Assembly: GCA_023664685.1 (NCBI GenBank)
Contig: JAMPFC010000019.1
Location: 1 to 40,367, forward strand
Origin: Roseburia sp.
GTDB lineage: Bacteria; Bacillota; Clostridia; Lachnospirales; Lachnospiraceae
Reading direction: 5' to 3'
DNA: 40,367 nucleotides
This document shows positions 15,944 to 24,878 of this stretch, piece by piece. A program made the position numbers and the translations under genes. The notes below the pieces were generated by a model. The model did no database searches. It was not told where the DNA came from and worked only from the letters and a program-made list of their open reading frames with translations. The first letter of the stretch is position 1, and every line of letters begins with the position of its first letter.

Positions 15944-16570
15944 ATGGTAACAAAATGTAAAAACGGACACTGGTTTGACCCCAATGTGACGCGAGAATGT
16001 CCGCACTGCAAAAGAAACGGTGAGAAATTGAGCCTGCAGATTGATAATGTAGAAGAAGATGACAAGACGGTATCCATCGCAGATCTCGATCTTTCGTTGG
16101 GAGAGCAGCTAGGGGAAATCATCGGCGATGCGGTGATGGGGATGCCCGATCTTGGAGAAATTGCGGGGAACGAAGATGATGACGACAAGACGATTTCCTT
16201 TGGCTTTTTTGGCGTGACGGGTGTGCAGCCGGTCACAGGGTGGCTGGTATGTCAAAATGGCGGGGAGAAAGGAAAAGACTACCGCCTCCGCTCCGGGCGC
16301 AACTTCGTGGGAAGAGGAAACGCTATGGATGTCTGCCTGATCGATGATAAAAGCATATCAAGGAACAGGCACTGTTCCATCTCTTATGACCCGAAAGGAA
16401 ATGCATTTTATCTGGCAGCAGAGGGAGGAAATACCGTATATCTGAACGGTGTCTTGATCGAGGAGGCAGAGAAGCTTGCGACAGACGATGAAATTATGAT
16501 TGGAGACACGAGACTGATCTTTGTAGAGTACTGTAAGGAGGGAAGGACATGGGACAAAGAGGAAGAGTAA
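15944..16570 (+). CDS. Zinc-ribbon FHA protein with acidic phospho-Thr-like motifs
   Basis: This 208-residue cytosolic protein begins with a zinc-ribbon-like segment (CKNGHWFD ... ECPHC, about residues 5-23). The linker contains two acidic threonine motifs, DDKTVSI (Thr42) and DDKTISF (Thr83). The FHA domain at about 95-200 has GRGNAMD, SISRNRH and GNTVYLNG, which are the residues that bind phosphothreonine. The architecture recalls GarA/OdhI, where a phosphorylated N-terminal Thr binds the protein's own FHA domain and switches it off. That mode is inference here. The gene overlaps the next one by 22 nt. A paralogue with the same layout is at 20661. Confidence 0.85.
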   Translation: MVTKCKNGHWFDPNVTRECPHCKRNGEKLSLQIDNVEEDDKTVSIADLDLSLGEQLGEIIGDAVMGMPDLGEIAGNEDDDDKTISFGFFGVTGVQPVTGWLVCQNGGEKGKDYRLRSGRNFVGRGNAMDVCLIDDKSISRNRHCSISYDPKGNAFYLAAEGGNTVYLNGVLIEEAEKLATDDEIMIGDTRLIFVEYCKEGRTWDKEEE

Positions 16571-18384
16571 GGTTCCGGTTTGGCATAGGGCTGGCTGCGT
16601 TAGTCGTTTTAGCGGTTCTAGCGGCGGCGCGCCCGGCAGAGGCAAAATATTATTCAAATTCCTATATCGTCGAACAAGCGAGGGGTGAGGCCCCAAATGT
16701 GAAGGCATACGTGACAGGAAAGGAGGTATCACCGAAAGCGGCTTTCAGCGGAAAACTTGGAAAAGAAATAGAACTCAGCCAGTCAGGGAAAACGACGGTA
16801 TTTAGTAAAACTAAGGAAGGCGTTCACTATATCGTACTGCTTGATAATTCGGGTTCAGTCAATAAAAAGCAGTTTGCTGAGGTAAAAAAGCAGTTGGCTG
16901 TCTTCCGGCAGAAAATGAAAAAAAAGGACAAGCTTTCTTTGTACGTGGTGGGAACAAAAAGCGCGTCCGGTAATCGAAAGAACATATTGAAAAAAACGGT
17001 AGTCGGAAATAAGAAAAAGGATATAAAAAGCGACAAGAAAAAGATAGCAAAGATCAAGCAGGACGGAGGGGCGAAGAGCAAGACGGTCTTGTACCGTTCC
17101 CTGAATGATGTGTTGGCAGAGCATGCAGCTCCAGAGATGCGGACGGTAGTTCTTCTGATTACGGACGGAGAAGATGATTCTGCCGGGAAAAACAATTCCA
17201 AGCAGAGTACGTTAAAAAACGTAACTTCTGCGACGATTCCTGTGTACTGCATCATGCTGAACAATCAGGCGAAAAAGCCAAACAAGTCGAAAATACGCAA
17301 TACCTTTGTCATCATGGAAGAGAAAAACAGCCGGGGATACTGTGCGGACTGCAGCGCCGACGGTTCTGTAAAAAAGGTCAAAAAGGCATTTACTGCGATT
17401 CGCAAGATCATCTATGAGAATACCTATGTGGTTAATCTGACCGCGCCGAACAATAAGCCGGTCGAGGGAATCGCCAAGTTGGAACTGAGTGCGGATAAAG
17501 GCGGCAAGGTCACGCCCGTACCGATTGCAGCAGGGGTTGATTACAGCGGCTCCATACCAGATACAGAGGCACCGGTCGTCGGCGAGATCACGAAAGCAAA
17601 GAGCAACGCCATTACCTTTACGATCACGGATGATTCGGGAGCTGTGTCCGGTGCGGACCAGACAGCAAATTATATTGTAAAGACAAAAGAAGAAGGGGAA
17701 GACGGAAAGGTCTGGAATATCAGCAATGTCAATTACAATAGTGTGGATCATACGGTGGTCCTGACGTTTGCAGAAGATTTGTATACGGGAGAGTATGTGC
17801 TGACATGCAGCAATATCCATGATGATACAAATGAAAAAAATATGATAAACCAATCTTATGAATTTACTTTTGAGGGGATAAGCGAGCAGGCAGAGCAGCG
17901 AAAGGAGTTCGCCCGCTCGTACTGGTGGATTGTGCTTGTTGTGATCGCTGTCATCGTCAGCATCATAATCATCCTAATGATAAAGAAAAAGCCGGGCAAG
18001 GTAATTGAAATCGATCCGAATGATCTGCTGAAAGCAGATTCAAAATTGATCAAGCTTACGATCACGGACCGCACCGGAGCGATCAAAGATGTTGAGTGGA
18101 ATGTCGAGGGCAGCCTTTTCATCGGGCGTTCCGAAATCTGTAATATTTATTTTGACGACGAGCGTTTGTCAAAACAGCATTTTGTCATTGAGGTAACAAA
18201 GATGGCGTGCTATATCGAGGATTTGGAATCGACGAATGGGACATTTGTCAATGGTGTGAAAATGACAAACCGGCGAATGCTTTTGGACGGAGATGTTATA
18301 ACAGCAGGCAGGGAAAAGTTCGTATTCCATGTGATTCAGGAAGAGTATTTCGATAAAGAAAAGCCCGAAAATGCAAATGTGTGA
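16549..18384 (+). CDS. VWA-TM-FHA membrane protein
   Basis: This 611-residue protein has a signal peptide (about 1-33, cleavage after AEA), a von Willebrand A domain at about 90-275 with MIDAS Asp99-x-Ser101-x-Ser103 (LLDNSGS) and LLITDGEDD, and a beta-rich Ig-like region (about 300-450). One helix at about 459-481 precedes a cytoplasmic FHA domain with Arg527 (FIGRSEICN), LSKQH and ESTNGTFVNG. The VWA domain should bind a metal-dependent ligand outside while the FHA domain reads phosphothreonine inside. It is Lys-rich, as many cell-wall-facing proteins are. It shares this VWA-TM-FHA plan with the first gene of the operon but lacks the caspase-like part. ATG 16549 follows AAGGAGGGAAGG within the previous gene. 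Confidence 0.85.
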   Translation: MGQRGRVRFRFGIGLAALVVLAVLAAARPAEAKYYSNSYIVEQARGEAPNVKAYVTGKEVSPKAAFSGKLGKEIELSQSGKTTVFSKTKEGVHYIVLLDNSGSVNKKQFAEVKKQLAVFRQKMKKKDKLSLYVVGTKSASGNRKNILKKTVVGNKKKDIKSDKKKIAKIKQDGGAKSKTVLYRSLNDVLAEHAAPEMRTVVLLITDGEDDSAGKNNSKQSTLKNVTSATIPVYCIMLNNQAKKPNKSKIRNTFVIMEEKNSRGYCADCSADGSVKKVKKAFTAIRKIIYENTYVVNLTAPNNKPVEGIAKLELSADKGGKVTPVPIAAGVDYSGSIPDTEAPVVGEITKAKSNAITFTITDDSGAVSGADQTANYIVKTKEEGEDGKVWNISNVNYNSVDHTVVLTFAEDLYTGEYVLTCSNIHDDTNEKNMINQSYEFTFEGISEQAEQRKEFARSYWWIVLVVIAVIVSIIIILMIKKKPGKVIEIDPNDLLKADSKLIKLTITDRTGAIKDVEWNVEGSLFIGRSEICNIYFDDERLSKQHFVIEVTKMACYIEDLESTNGTFVNGVKMTNRRMLLDGDVITAGREKFVFHVIQEEYFDKEKPENANV

Positions 18385-18399
18385 TAGAGGAAGATGTCT

Positions 18400-19743
18400 A
18401 TGAAATTTTGTCCGAATTGTTTTCAGTCAGGGTATGGAGGAGTTCGCTGTCATCTGTGCGGGTATGAAAATAAGCAGATGACAGAACAGCGGGCGCTGGC
18501 GCCGGGCATCTGGCTAAAGAACAGATATATGGTAGGCAGGGTGCTTGGCATCGGTGGGTTTGGAATCACCTATCTTGTTTTTGATTCGCAGACCAGACAG
18601 CGGTGGGCGATCAAGGAATATTTCCCGGCAGAGTGGGCGAGCCGCCTGCCGGGTTCCAATCAGATCGCAGTAAACAGCCAGTCGAAAGATGAGTACTATC
18701 TTCACGGAAAAGAAGTGTTTGCGGATGAGGCGAGGACGCTTTTGAAGTTCAAGGCAAACCCGGTGGTTGTGAATGTGATCGATTATTTTCAGGAAAATGG
18801 AACATCTTATCTGGTTATGGAATTTCTGGATGGAGCGACGTTAGCGCAGTATATGAAAGAGCGGAAAGCACCGCTGCCGATCGAGATTGCAAACCGGATG
18901 GTAAAAGAAATCGGTGATGCGCTTACGCTTATTCATGGCAGTATGATGCTTCACCGGGATGTGAGTCCGGATAATATCATGCTTACCAACCACAATGAAC
19001 TGAAATTGATCGATTTTGGAGCGACACGGGTGTATGCGTTAAATTCTCCGAAAAACATGTCCGTTTTGGTAAAACCGGGATTTGCACCGCTCGAGCAGTA
19101 TTCCAGTTCTGGTGTGCAGGGGCCTTGGACGGACGTGTATGCGTTGGCGGCGACGTATTATTACTTGGTATCTGGCAAAAAGCCGCCGACGGCACCGGAG
19201 CGTCTGACAGGTGCAGATTTGACGCCTTTGCATACATTGAATCCGCTTGTATCCAAAAGGATGGAGCAGGCAATCGGACATGCTTTGCAGACAGAGTGGA
19301 AAAAGCGCCCAGACAATGTGCAGCAGTTCATCCGGGAAATGGGATTAAGTCAGCTGAAGGTCACAAAGCAGGATATCCATTCGCTGCGGACAGTGCATGA
19401 AGGCGAATGGAAAAAATACAACCAGATCCAGAAAAAACCACAGCTCTTGCTGCAAAATGGCAGTGCTGTGACCCGGTATTCCTTTGCATCCAACCGTCTG
19501 CGGATCGGGCGGGGTGCGGACTCAGATATACGGATCGCCAACTCCCAGATCAGCAGTAACCACTGTGAAGTGATCTATGAGGCATCCGGATACAGTTTTA
19601 AGGTCATCAATTATTCGTCCAACCGCACATTTAGCAGCAAGGGGACACTCGGAAAAAATAATTTTGTATATTTGGGGCCGGGAGAATGGTTTTATCTGCA
19701 GACAAGCAGTGACAGATATATTTTTTATGTGGAGGTGCAGTGA
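18400..19743 (+). CDS. Zinc-ribbon Ser/Thr kinase with C-terminal FHA
   Basis: This 447-residue soluble Hanks-type kinase starts with a zinc ribbon (CPNC ... CHLCG). The kinase domain has P-loop GIGGFGITY, catalytic Lys72 (AIKEYF), His-Arg-Asp187 with Asn in SPDN, and Asp205-Phe-Gly. The activation end is FAPLEQY, the form shared by all kinases of this locus. A C-terminal FHA domain at about 350-447 shows Arg371 (RIGRGADSD), ISSNH and SSNRT, so the kinase can bind phosphothreonine partners or itself. ATG 18400 is chosen because GAGGAAG directly abuts the alternative ATG at 18394. Its stop overlaps the start of a PP2C gene by 4 nt, which pairs a kinase with a phosphatase. Confidence 0.92.
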   Translation: MKFCPNCFQSGYGGVRCHLCGYENKQMTEQRALAPGIWLKNRYMVGRVLGIGGFGITYLVFDSQTRQRWAIKEYFPAEWASRLPGSNQIAVNSQSKDEYYLHGKEVFADEARTLLKFKANPVVVNVIDYFQENGTSYLVMEFLDGATLAQYMKERKAPLPIEIANRMVKEIGDALTLIHGSMMLHRDVSPDNIMLTNHNELKLIDFGATRVYALNSPKNMSVLVKPGFAPLEQYSSSGVQGPWTDVYALAATYYYLVSGKKPPTAPERLTGADLTPLHTLNPLVSKRMEQAIGHALQTEWKKRPDNVQQFIREMGLSQLKVTKQDIHSLRTVHEGEWKKYNQIQKKPQLLLQNGSAVTRYSFASNRLRIGRGADSDIRIANSQISSNHCEVIYEASGYSFKVINYSSNRTFSSKGTLGKNNFVYLGPGEWFYLQTSSDRYIFYVEVQ

Positions 19744-20624
19744 TGTTTGGAAAGAGAAAAAGAGAGCAGGGATTGGCAGAACCAAGACAGCCTATGCAGA
19801 TACCGGTCTCTCATTCTATACATAGAAAAGTGCCGGAACTTCATACGCTTTGCTATACCGAGACGGGAAACCGCCAGTATCAGCAGGATGCAGTCTATGT
19901 GTCAAACAGCAAGATTCTGGCGGCGAACAAGAAGACGAGAGTGCTGGGGGTTGTCTGTGACGGTATGGGAGGAATGGCAGATGGGGGCAAGGCGAGCCAG
20001 ACAGCGATCCAGATGATGGTTCAGGGCTTCAAACAGATTGAAAAATGCTCCGAAGTCGATATTCCGGCATTTTTCCGAAGCGGTATCGTATCGATCGATA
20101 AGACGATCCATGATTTTCCGAAAGAGAATGGGAAAGGCTCTGGGACGACGATGGTAACGGTCATCGCAGAAGACAATAAGCTTTATTGGGCATCGGTAGG
20201 CGACAGCAGGATTTATATCATCCGCGGAGGCAATATGAAGCAGGTCACAAGAGACCACAACTACTGGCTGCGCCTTCAGGAAATGGTGGCGGCAGGGCAG
20301 ATGACGCGGGAAGAGGCGATGGCAAAGCGGCAGAAAGAAGCACTGATCAGCTTTCTTGGAATCGGAAATGTGAGCTTGATGGACATCAACATACAGCCAT
20401 TTGAGATGCAGCCCGGCGATACCGTGATGCTGTGCAGTGACGGAATTACGAAAACGCTCCCCGACGAGCAGATCAAGAAAATCATTACTGCCGACATCGT
20501 CTCGATGGAGGAAAAGGCAAAGACGTTAGTTCGGGCAGCAGTAACCAATAACACTCATTCCCAAGATAATACATCGGTTGCAATCTTGCAATACAGGGAA
20601 GTGGAAATAAAAAAATCAAAATAA
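19740..20624 (+). CDS. PP2C-family Ser/Thr phosphatase (second copy)
   Basis: This 294-residue PPM phosphatase contains GNRQYQQDAVY, CDGMGGMADGGKAS, ASVGDSRIYII, MLCSDGITKTL and SQDNTSVAIL. Metal-binding Asp residues are all present. Compared with the other PP2C of the locus it has a basic N-terminal extension of about 40 residues (FGKRKREQG) and an insertion at RDHNYWLRLQEMVAAGQM. In the first family motif Arg/Asn-Glu-Asp is QQD. The ATGA overlap with the kinase-FHA gene implies translational coupling, so that kinase or its substrates are the likely targets. Confidence 0.92.
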   Translation: MMFGKRKREQGLAEPRQPMQIPVSHSIHRKVPELHTLCYTETGNRQYQQDAVYVSNSKILAANKKTRVLGVVCDGMGGMADGGKASQTAIQMMVQGFKQIEKCSEVDIPAFFRSGIVSIDKTIHDFPKENGKGSGTTMVTVIAEDNKLYWASVGDSRIYIIRGGNMKQVTRDHNYWLRLQEMVAAGQMTREEAMAKRQKEALISFLGIGNVSLMDINIQPFEMQPGDTVMLCSDGITKTLPDEQIKKIITADIVSMEEKAKTLVRAAVTNNTHSQDNTSVAILQYREVEIKKSK

Positions 20625-20660
20625 GTTACGAGTGCAAACGCACGAAGAAAGGAGTCTGTT

Positions 20661-21491
20661 ATGAATTTAAGCAGATGTGCAAATGGACATTTTTTTGACA
20701 AGGAGAAATATACGACCTGCCCGCATTGTGCAGGAGGGGCGTCCGCAGATGACAGCCTGACTACAGTATTTACAGAAGACGTAAATCCGGCAGGGATGCC
20801 GGCAGCACCGCTTATGCCCGATGCGTTTTCGACGCCGGCGAAAGAGGGAACCGTACCGGTGGATTTTGCGATTGAAGACACGCTGCCGACAGCGCCGCTT
20901 GCAGAGTCGCATCCTACGATGCCATTGTCAGATGTACATTCTTTTGATACGCCGACCGTGCCGCTTAGTGAGGCAGAGGGAATTGTGGCATCGACAGCTT
21001 CCATGTCGATGGATTCGGATGATGACGACCATACGGTGGCATTTTTTGATGATGTATTTTCAAATGTGGCACCGGCATCATCTGCATCGGCAGTTGTAAA
21101 AAAAGAAAATACGGTATCTTCACCGTGCGTCGGCTGGCTGATCGCGATCGGCGGTGTTCATATCGGTCAGGATTTCCGATTGAAAGTTGGAAAGAATTTT
21201 ATCGGAAGAGATGAGACGATGGATGTGGCGATGACAGGTGATAAGAGCGTGTCAAGAAACCGCCATGCTATCGTTGTGTACGAACCAAAACAGCATTTGT
21301 ACCTGATTCAGCCCGGGGAGTCTAGCGCTTTAGTATACTGCAATGACGAAGTGGTGCTAGGACCGGTCAAACTCAAACCGTATGACATCATAACCATTGG
21401 CGAAGTAAACCTTCTGTTCCTGCCTCTCTGTGGCGAGCAGTTTAACTGGAGTGCGCTGTTTGAAGAGATGTCAAAAAAGACTAACGAATGA
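20661..21491 (+). CDS. Zinc-ribbon FHA protein with Thr-Pro-rich linker
   Basis: This 276-residue paralogue of the 15944 product starts with zinc ribbon CANGHFFD ... TCPHC. The linker (about 30-150) repeats short Thr motifs: TAPL, TMPL, TVPL and an acidic DDHTVAFF (Thr125). The C-terminal FHA domain (about 160-270) keeps GRDETMD and SVSRNRH, but where the conserved Asn-Gly/Thr turn is expected it reads PGESSALVY, so the Asn contact appears lost. The linker threonines look like kinase targets, which is inference. RBS AAAGGAG lies before ATG 20661, 36 nt after the phosphatase stop. Confidence 0.85.
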   Translation: MNLSRCANGHFFDKEKYTTCPHCAGGASADDSLTTVFTEDVNPAGMPAAPLMPDAFSTPAKEGTVPVDFAIEDTLPTAPLAESHPTMPLSDVHSFDTPTVPLSEAEGIVASTASMSMDSDDDDHTVAFFDDVFSNVAPASSASAVVKKENTVSSPCVGWLIAIGGVHIGQDFRLKVGKNFIGRDETMDVAMTGDKSVSRNRHAIVVYEPKQHLYLIQPGESSALVYCNDEVVLGPVKLKPYDIITIGEVNLLFLPLCGEQFNWSALFEEMSKKTNE

Positions 21492-21507
21492 GAGGACGGA
21501 GAACACG

Positions 21508-22482
21508 ATGAATCGTTCAGCAAAGGGGATGCGGGTCGTCTGCGGCTTGCTGCTTCTTGTTAATCTGGCGCTGTTTTTCCTGCCAGTCACGCAAATTGAG
21601 AGAAAGAATGCAGCGGGAAAAAGTGAACTGAACTACTCGCAGTTTGACTATGTGAGAGAGATGACGAAAGGCGAACTTCCGCATGATGAATATTTAGAAG
21701 TAGATGCATTTGAGGGAATCTGCTATGTGGTAACGATTGTCTTTATGGTAATTCCGTTTGTGTGTTCAGTTGCCGGAGGGATCTGCGGACTTGCTGGTGG
21801 TCCGAGACAGCTTGTGACCGGAATCGGCTCGCTCTTGGTTTTGGGATGCTATCTGGGGCAGTATTTTATGCTAGAGCAGATGTGGCCGGATGTCACGGCG
21901 GATCTGAGCTGTCAGAGAGGATTCGGCAGCATGCTGACGCTCGCTGTCTCCGGTTGTGCCACTTTGTTTGGCATTCTTAGTTTTGTTTTTATGCCGAGGC
22001 GAAAAAAGCCAAACGAGAATAAAATCCCACAGGTGCAGGAGATACGGACCGAGCAGAACCGTGCCATGTATCATATGGTGGATGCTGTCAGCGGCAGCGG
22101 GGAAGAGAATCTCAATATGAATACTGCGGCATCAGCGGCATTGCCGCCGTATGTGCCGCAGGGAGAACCAAGAGGAGTACTGGTAGGACTGACCGGTATG
22201 TATGCCGGAGCAGAAATCGCTTTCACGGACCGGATGATGATTCGGCTTGGGCGCCTGCCAGACAATGATCTGGTCTTTGAAAATGAACAGCACATCAGCC
22301 GCAGACATTGCGAGATCACATGGTATGCGGTAGAAAAGATATTCCGGATTAAGGATTTTTCAAGCAGCGGCAGTTATATCAATGGTTCCGAGGACTGCAT
22401 TCCACAGAATATCGATACGCCGTTGCCGCCGGGAACGGTACTTGATATCGGGGATGCGAACAATCGATTTCGTCTTGAGTAA
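21508..22482 (+). CDS. Polytopic membrane protein with C-terminal FHA
   Basis: This 324-residue protein has four predicted helices (about 6-26, 70-96, 105-125 and 142-165) and then a cytoplasmic linker. The FHA domain at about 228-324 has GRLPDNDLV and HISRRHC; the usual SSNGT is SSSGSYING, so Asn is replaced by Ser. An extracellular loop of about 40 residues lies between helices 1 and 2. I choose ATG 21508 (MNRSAKG, followed by a typical first helix) because the in-frame start at 21430 lies inside the previous gene. It probably anchors a phosphothreonine-reading module to the membrane. Similar plans recur at 35861 and 37020. Confidence 0.8.
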   Translation: MNRSAKGMRVVCGLLLLVNLALFFLPVTQIERKNAAGKSELNYSQFDYVREMTKGELPHDEYLEVDAFEGICYVVTIVFMVIPFVCSVAGGICGLAGGPRQLVTGIGSLLVLGCYLGQYFMLEQMWPDVTADLSCQRGFGSMLTLAVSGCATLFGILSFVFMPRRKKPNENKIPQVQEIRTEQNRAMYHMVDAVSGSGEENLNMNTAASAALPPYVPQGEPRGVLVGLTGMYAGAEIAFTDRMMIRLGRLPDNDLVFENEQHISRRHCEITWYAVEKIFRIKDFSSSGSYINGSEDCIPQNIDTPLPPGTVLDIGDANNRFRLE

Positions 22483-22500
22483 AAGGGAAAGAGGTACAGT

Positions 22501-24855
22501 ATGGCAAGTGAATTGTGCATGAGATGCTTTCATGTAAAAGGAAAATATGAAGTATGTCCGATGTGTGGATATGCGGAGGGTACGCCGCCGGAGCAGCCGC
22601 ACTATCTGATGCCGGGAACGATTTTAGGCAATCATTTTCTGGTGGGGACGGCAATCGGAGCGGGTGGGTTCGGAATTACCTATCGCTGCTTTGATATTAC
22701 ACTGGGTGTCGCCGTGGCGGTCAAAGAATTTTATCCGGCAGGGCTTGTAAACCGTGCGCCGGGTGAGACGACGGTCGGGCTGCTGTCTGGGGACAAAAAA
22801 GAGCAGTATCAGGCGCAGTTGGGCAGATTTTTGATGGAGGCGCAGAGCATCGCCCAGTTCGGGAAAGCCAAAGACATCGTAAATGTATATGATTTCTTTG
22901 AGGAAAATAATACTGCTTATATCATTATGGAGTACATCGATGGTGTACTTATGAAAGATTATCTGGAAAAACAAGGACGTCTGGATGTCGATGTGGCACT
23001 GAGCGTCATCTCACCGGTCGTCGATGCTGTGAAGAAAATTCACGCCAAAGGGATCATACACAGGGACATCAGCCCGGACAATATTTTTATATCGGGCGAG
23101 GATTCGATCAAAGTATTTGATTTTGGTGCAGCGCAGCTGAATGACAGCTCTGCCGGAATGGCAGCAGAGAAAGTGATCAAGGTTGGGTACTCGGCGCCGG
23201 AGCAGTATAGAGATCACAGCAAGCAGGGATATTTTACAGATATTTATTCCGTGGGTGCGATCTTGTATCAAATGCTTACCGGCATCAAGCCTGTCGAGTC
23301 TACAGAGCGGGAGTTCAAGGATGATTTGAAATCGCCGGCAGAACTTGGGGTTCGGATTGAGCCGAATATCGACCGCGCTGTAATGGAGGCGATGGCAGTC
23401 AAGCCGGAATTGCGTTTTCAGAGTATCCAACAGTTTGAGGACGCCCTGAAAAGCAAGCGCATTGCCGAATATCCAAAAGTAAAACTAAAAAAGAGAAAAC
23501 GCAGACGAGCGTGGATCATCAGTTCGGCGGCGGCACTGGTGCTTGGAGTCGGCGTATTGATCGGACTGATGAATACGGTGTTCAAACCGAAAAATGTTAT
23601 TTTTGATTCCTCGCTGAAAGAAGATACGGTCACGGTGTGGGTGGATAGCAAGGAGGAGAAAGAAAAGCTGAGCCGCATCGTGGAATACAATTTTTATCCG
23701 AGCGAAAAGACTACGACAGATAGCGAAGAATTGAAAAAGATGCGCAAGGACAACCAGAAAGTAAAGGTGGAGATCAAGGATGTAACAGAAGATGATTCCA
23801 AGGCAACGATGGATAAAAAACTCGCAGAGGCAAAGGAAAATGGAACGATGCCGGATATGTTTTTATCGGATCATGTCAGCCATCTGGAGGACTATTCTCT
23901 GGTATCACTGAGGGAAAATGTCTATGCGGCAGTCGAACCGGAAAAATATCTGTATTTTGATACGTATCCAACGTACTCCGGCGGCATGAAAGAGATACCG
24001 ACGGGGATTGACAGCATGTTTGTGTACAGCGTCAAGATGAAAGAGAACAAGAAAAATGAACGCAAAGACAGTAGCTTTTTTGCCGGTACGGAGCCTTCTG
24101 TGGAACTGCAGGCGGTACTCGGACAGAATACGGTACAAGAACGTCAGGAATTTACGAAAGTAGCGGATGGTTTCAGCACGAAAGCGAGTATCCTATACAA
24201 TCCAAGCTGTTTTGCAGAGGGCAGTGGGGAGTTGATGCCGGACACGGACATGGTAAATAATTTATATAATTTTGCTTACCGCATGAGGATACCGATAAAT
24301 GAAAAATCGAAAAAAGATAAGGATGGAAGCAGCGTCGACGAAAACAGCGTAATTGCCGGAGTGGATTACCGCGGGACGATAAATGAACTTGTGAGCAAGG
24401 GAAAAAGCGGGGATAACAAGAGTATCAATCAGGTAGATGATTATTCGGTACAAGTAGCAACACAGAATGGCAAAATGCTTGTCAGCTACGAAGATAAGTT
24501 TGCGATTTCCGGGGAGTCATCAAGAAACAGACAGATTGCCTGTATGCGCCTTTTATGGATCTGCCTGCTCGAGTCTTCCCAGACAGAGAATTATTCTTCG
24601 ACTGGAAAGACACCATTTCCAATCTTGAAAAGTGCGTTTGACGAGTTTTTTAAATATAATGACAAGTTTGAGTGTTTTCAAGATATGGTGGGAACATCAG
24701 CCCTGCTCATTGGCAGTGGACAGGCAGAAATCCTGTCATTTGATGAGGGGCTGTGTAACCTGAGCAGTGGTGACTTGACACAACTGAATCAGGTTCATAA
24801 ATATTGCGTCGAGTATGCAGCACAGAAAAAGAAACAGTCGGAACAGACGGAATGA
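22501..24855 (+). CDS. Transmembrane Ser/Thr kinase with solute-binding-like ectodomain
   Basis: This 784-residue protein begins with zinc ribbon CMRC ... CPMCG. The kinase domain has GAGGFGITY, Lys75 (VAVKEFY), HRD with Asp189 and SPDN, and Asp207-Phe-Gly. A basic stretch (KKRKRRR) and one helix at about 338-360 follow. The ectodomain of about 420 residues resembles an ABC-transporter solute-binding protein: MDKKLAEAKENG-TMPDMFLSDHV, GGMKEIPTGIDSMFVY, and a C-terminal SALLIGSGQAEIL. Such a fold normally binds sugars, peptides or similar solutes, so this kinase may sense a small extracellular ligand. Kinases with this ectodomain are unusual compared with PASTA kinases. All catalytic residues are present. 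Confidence 0.87.
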   Translation: MASELCMRCFHVKGKYEVCPMCGYAEGTPPEQPHYLMPGTILGNHFLVGTAIGAGGFGITYRCFDITLGVAVAVKEFYPAGLVNRAPGETTVGLLSGDKKEQYQAQLGRFLMEAQSIAQFGKAKDIVNVYDFFEENNTAYIIMEYIDGVLMKDYLEKQGRLDVDVALSVISPVVDAVKKIHAKGIIHRDISPDNIFISGEDSIKVFDFGAAQLNDSSAGMAAEKVIKVGYSAPEQYRDHSKQGYFTDIYSVGAILYQMLTGIKPVESTEREFKDDLKSPAELGVRIEPNIDRAVMEAMAVKPELRFQSIQQFEDALKSKRIAEYPKVKLKKRKRRRAWIISSAAALVLGVGVLIGLMNTVFKPKNVIFDSSLKEDTVTVWVDSKEEKEKLSRIVEYNFYPSEKTTTDSEELKKMRKDNQKVKVEIKDVTEDDSKATMDKKLAEAKENGTMPDMFLSDHVSHLEDYSLVSLRENVYAAVEPEKYLYFDTYPTYSGGMKEIPTGIDSMFVYSVKMKENKKNERKDSSFFAGTEPSVELQAVLGQNTVQERQEFTKVADGFSTKASILYNPSCFAEGSGELMPDTDMVNNLYNFAYRMRIPINEKSKKDKDGSSVDENSVIAGVDYRGTINELVSKGKSGDNKSINQVDDYSVQVATQNGKMLVSYEDKFAISGESSRNRQIACMRLLWICLLESSQTENYSSTGKTPFPILKSAFDEFFKYNDKFECFQDMVGTSALLIGSGQAEILSFDEGLCNLSSGDLTQLNQVHKYCVEYAAQKKKQSEQTE

Positions 24856-24878
24856 TGAAAGAGAAAGGATGAGTGGAG

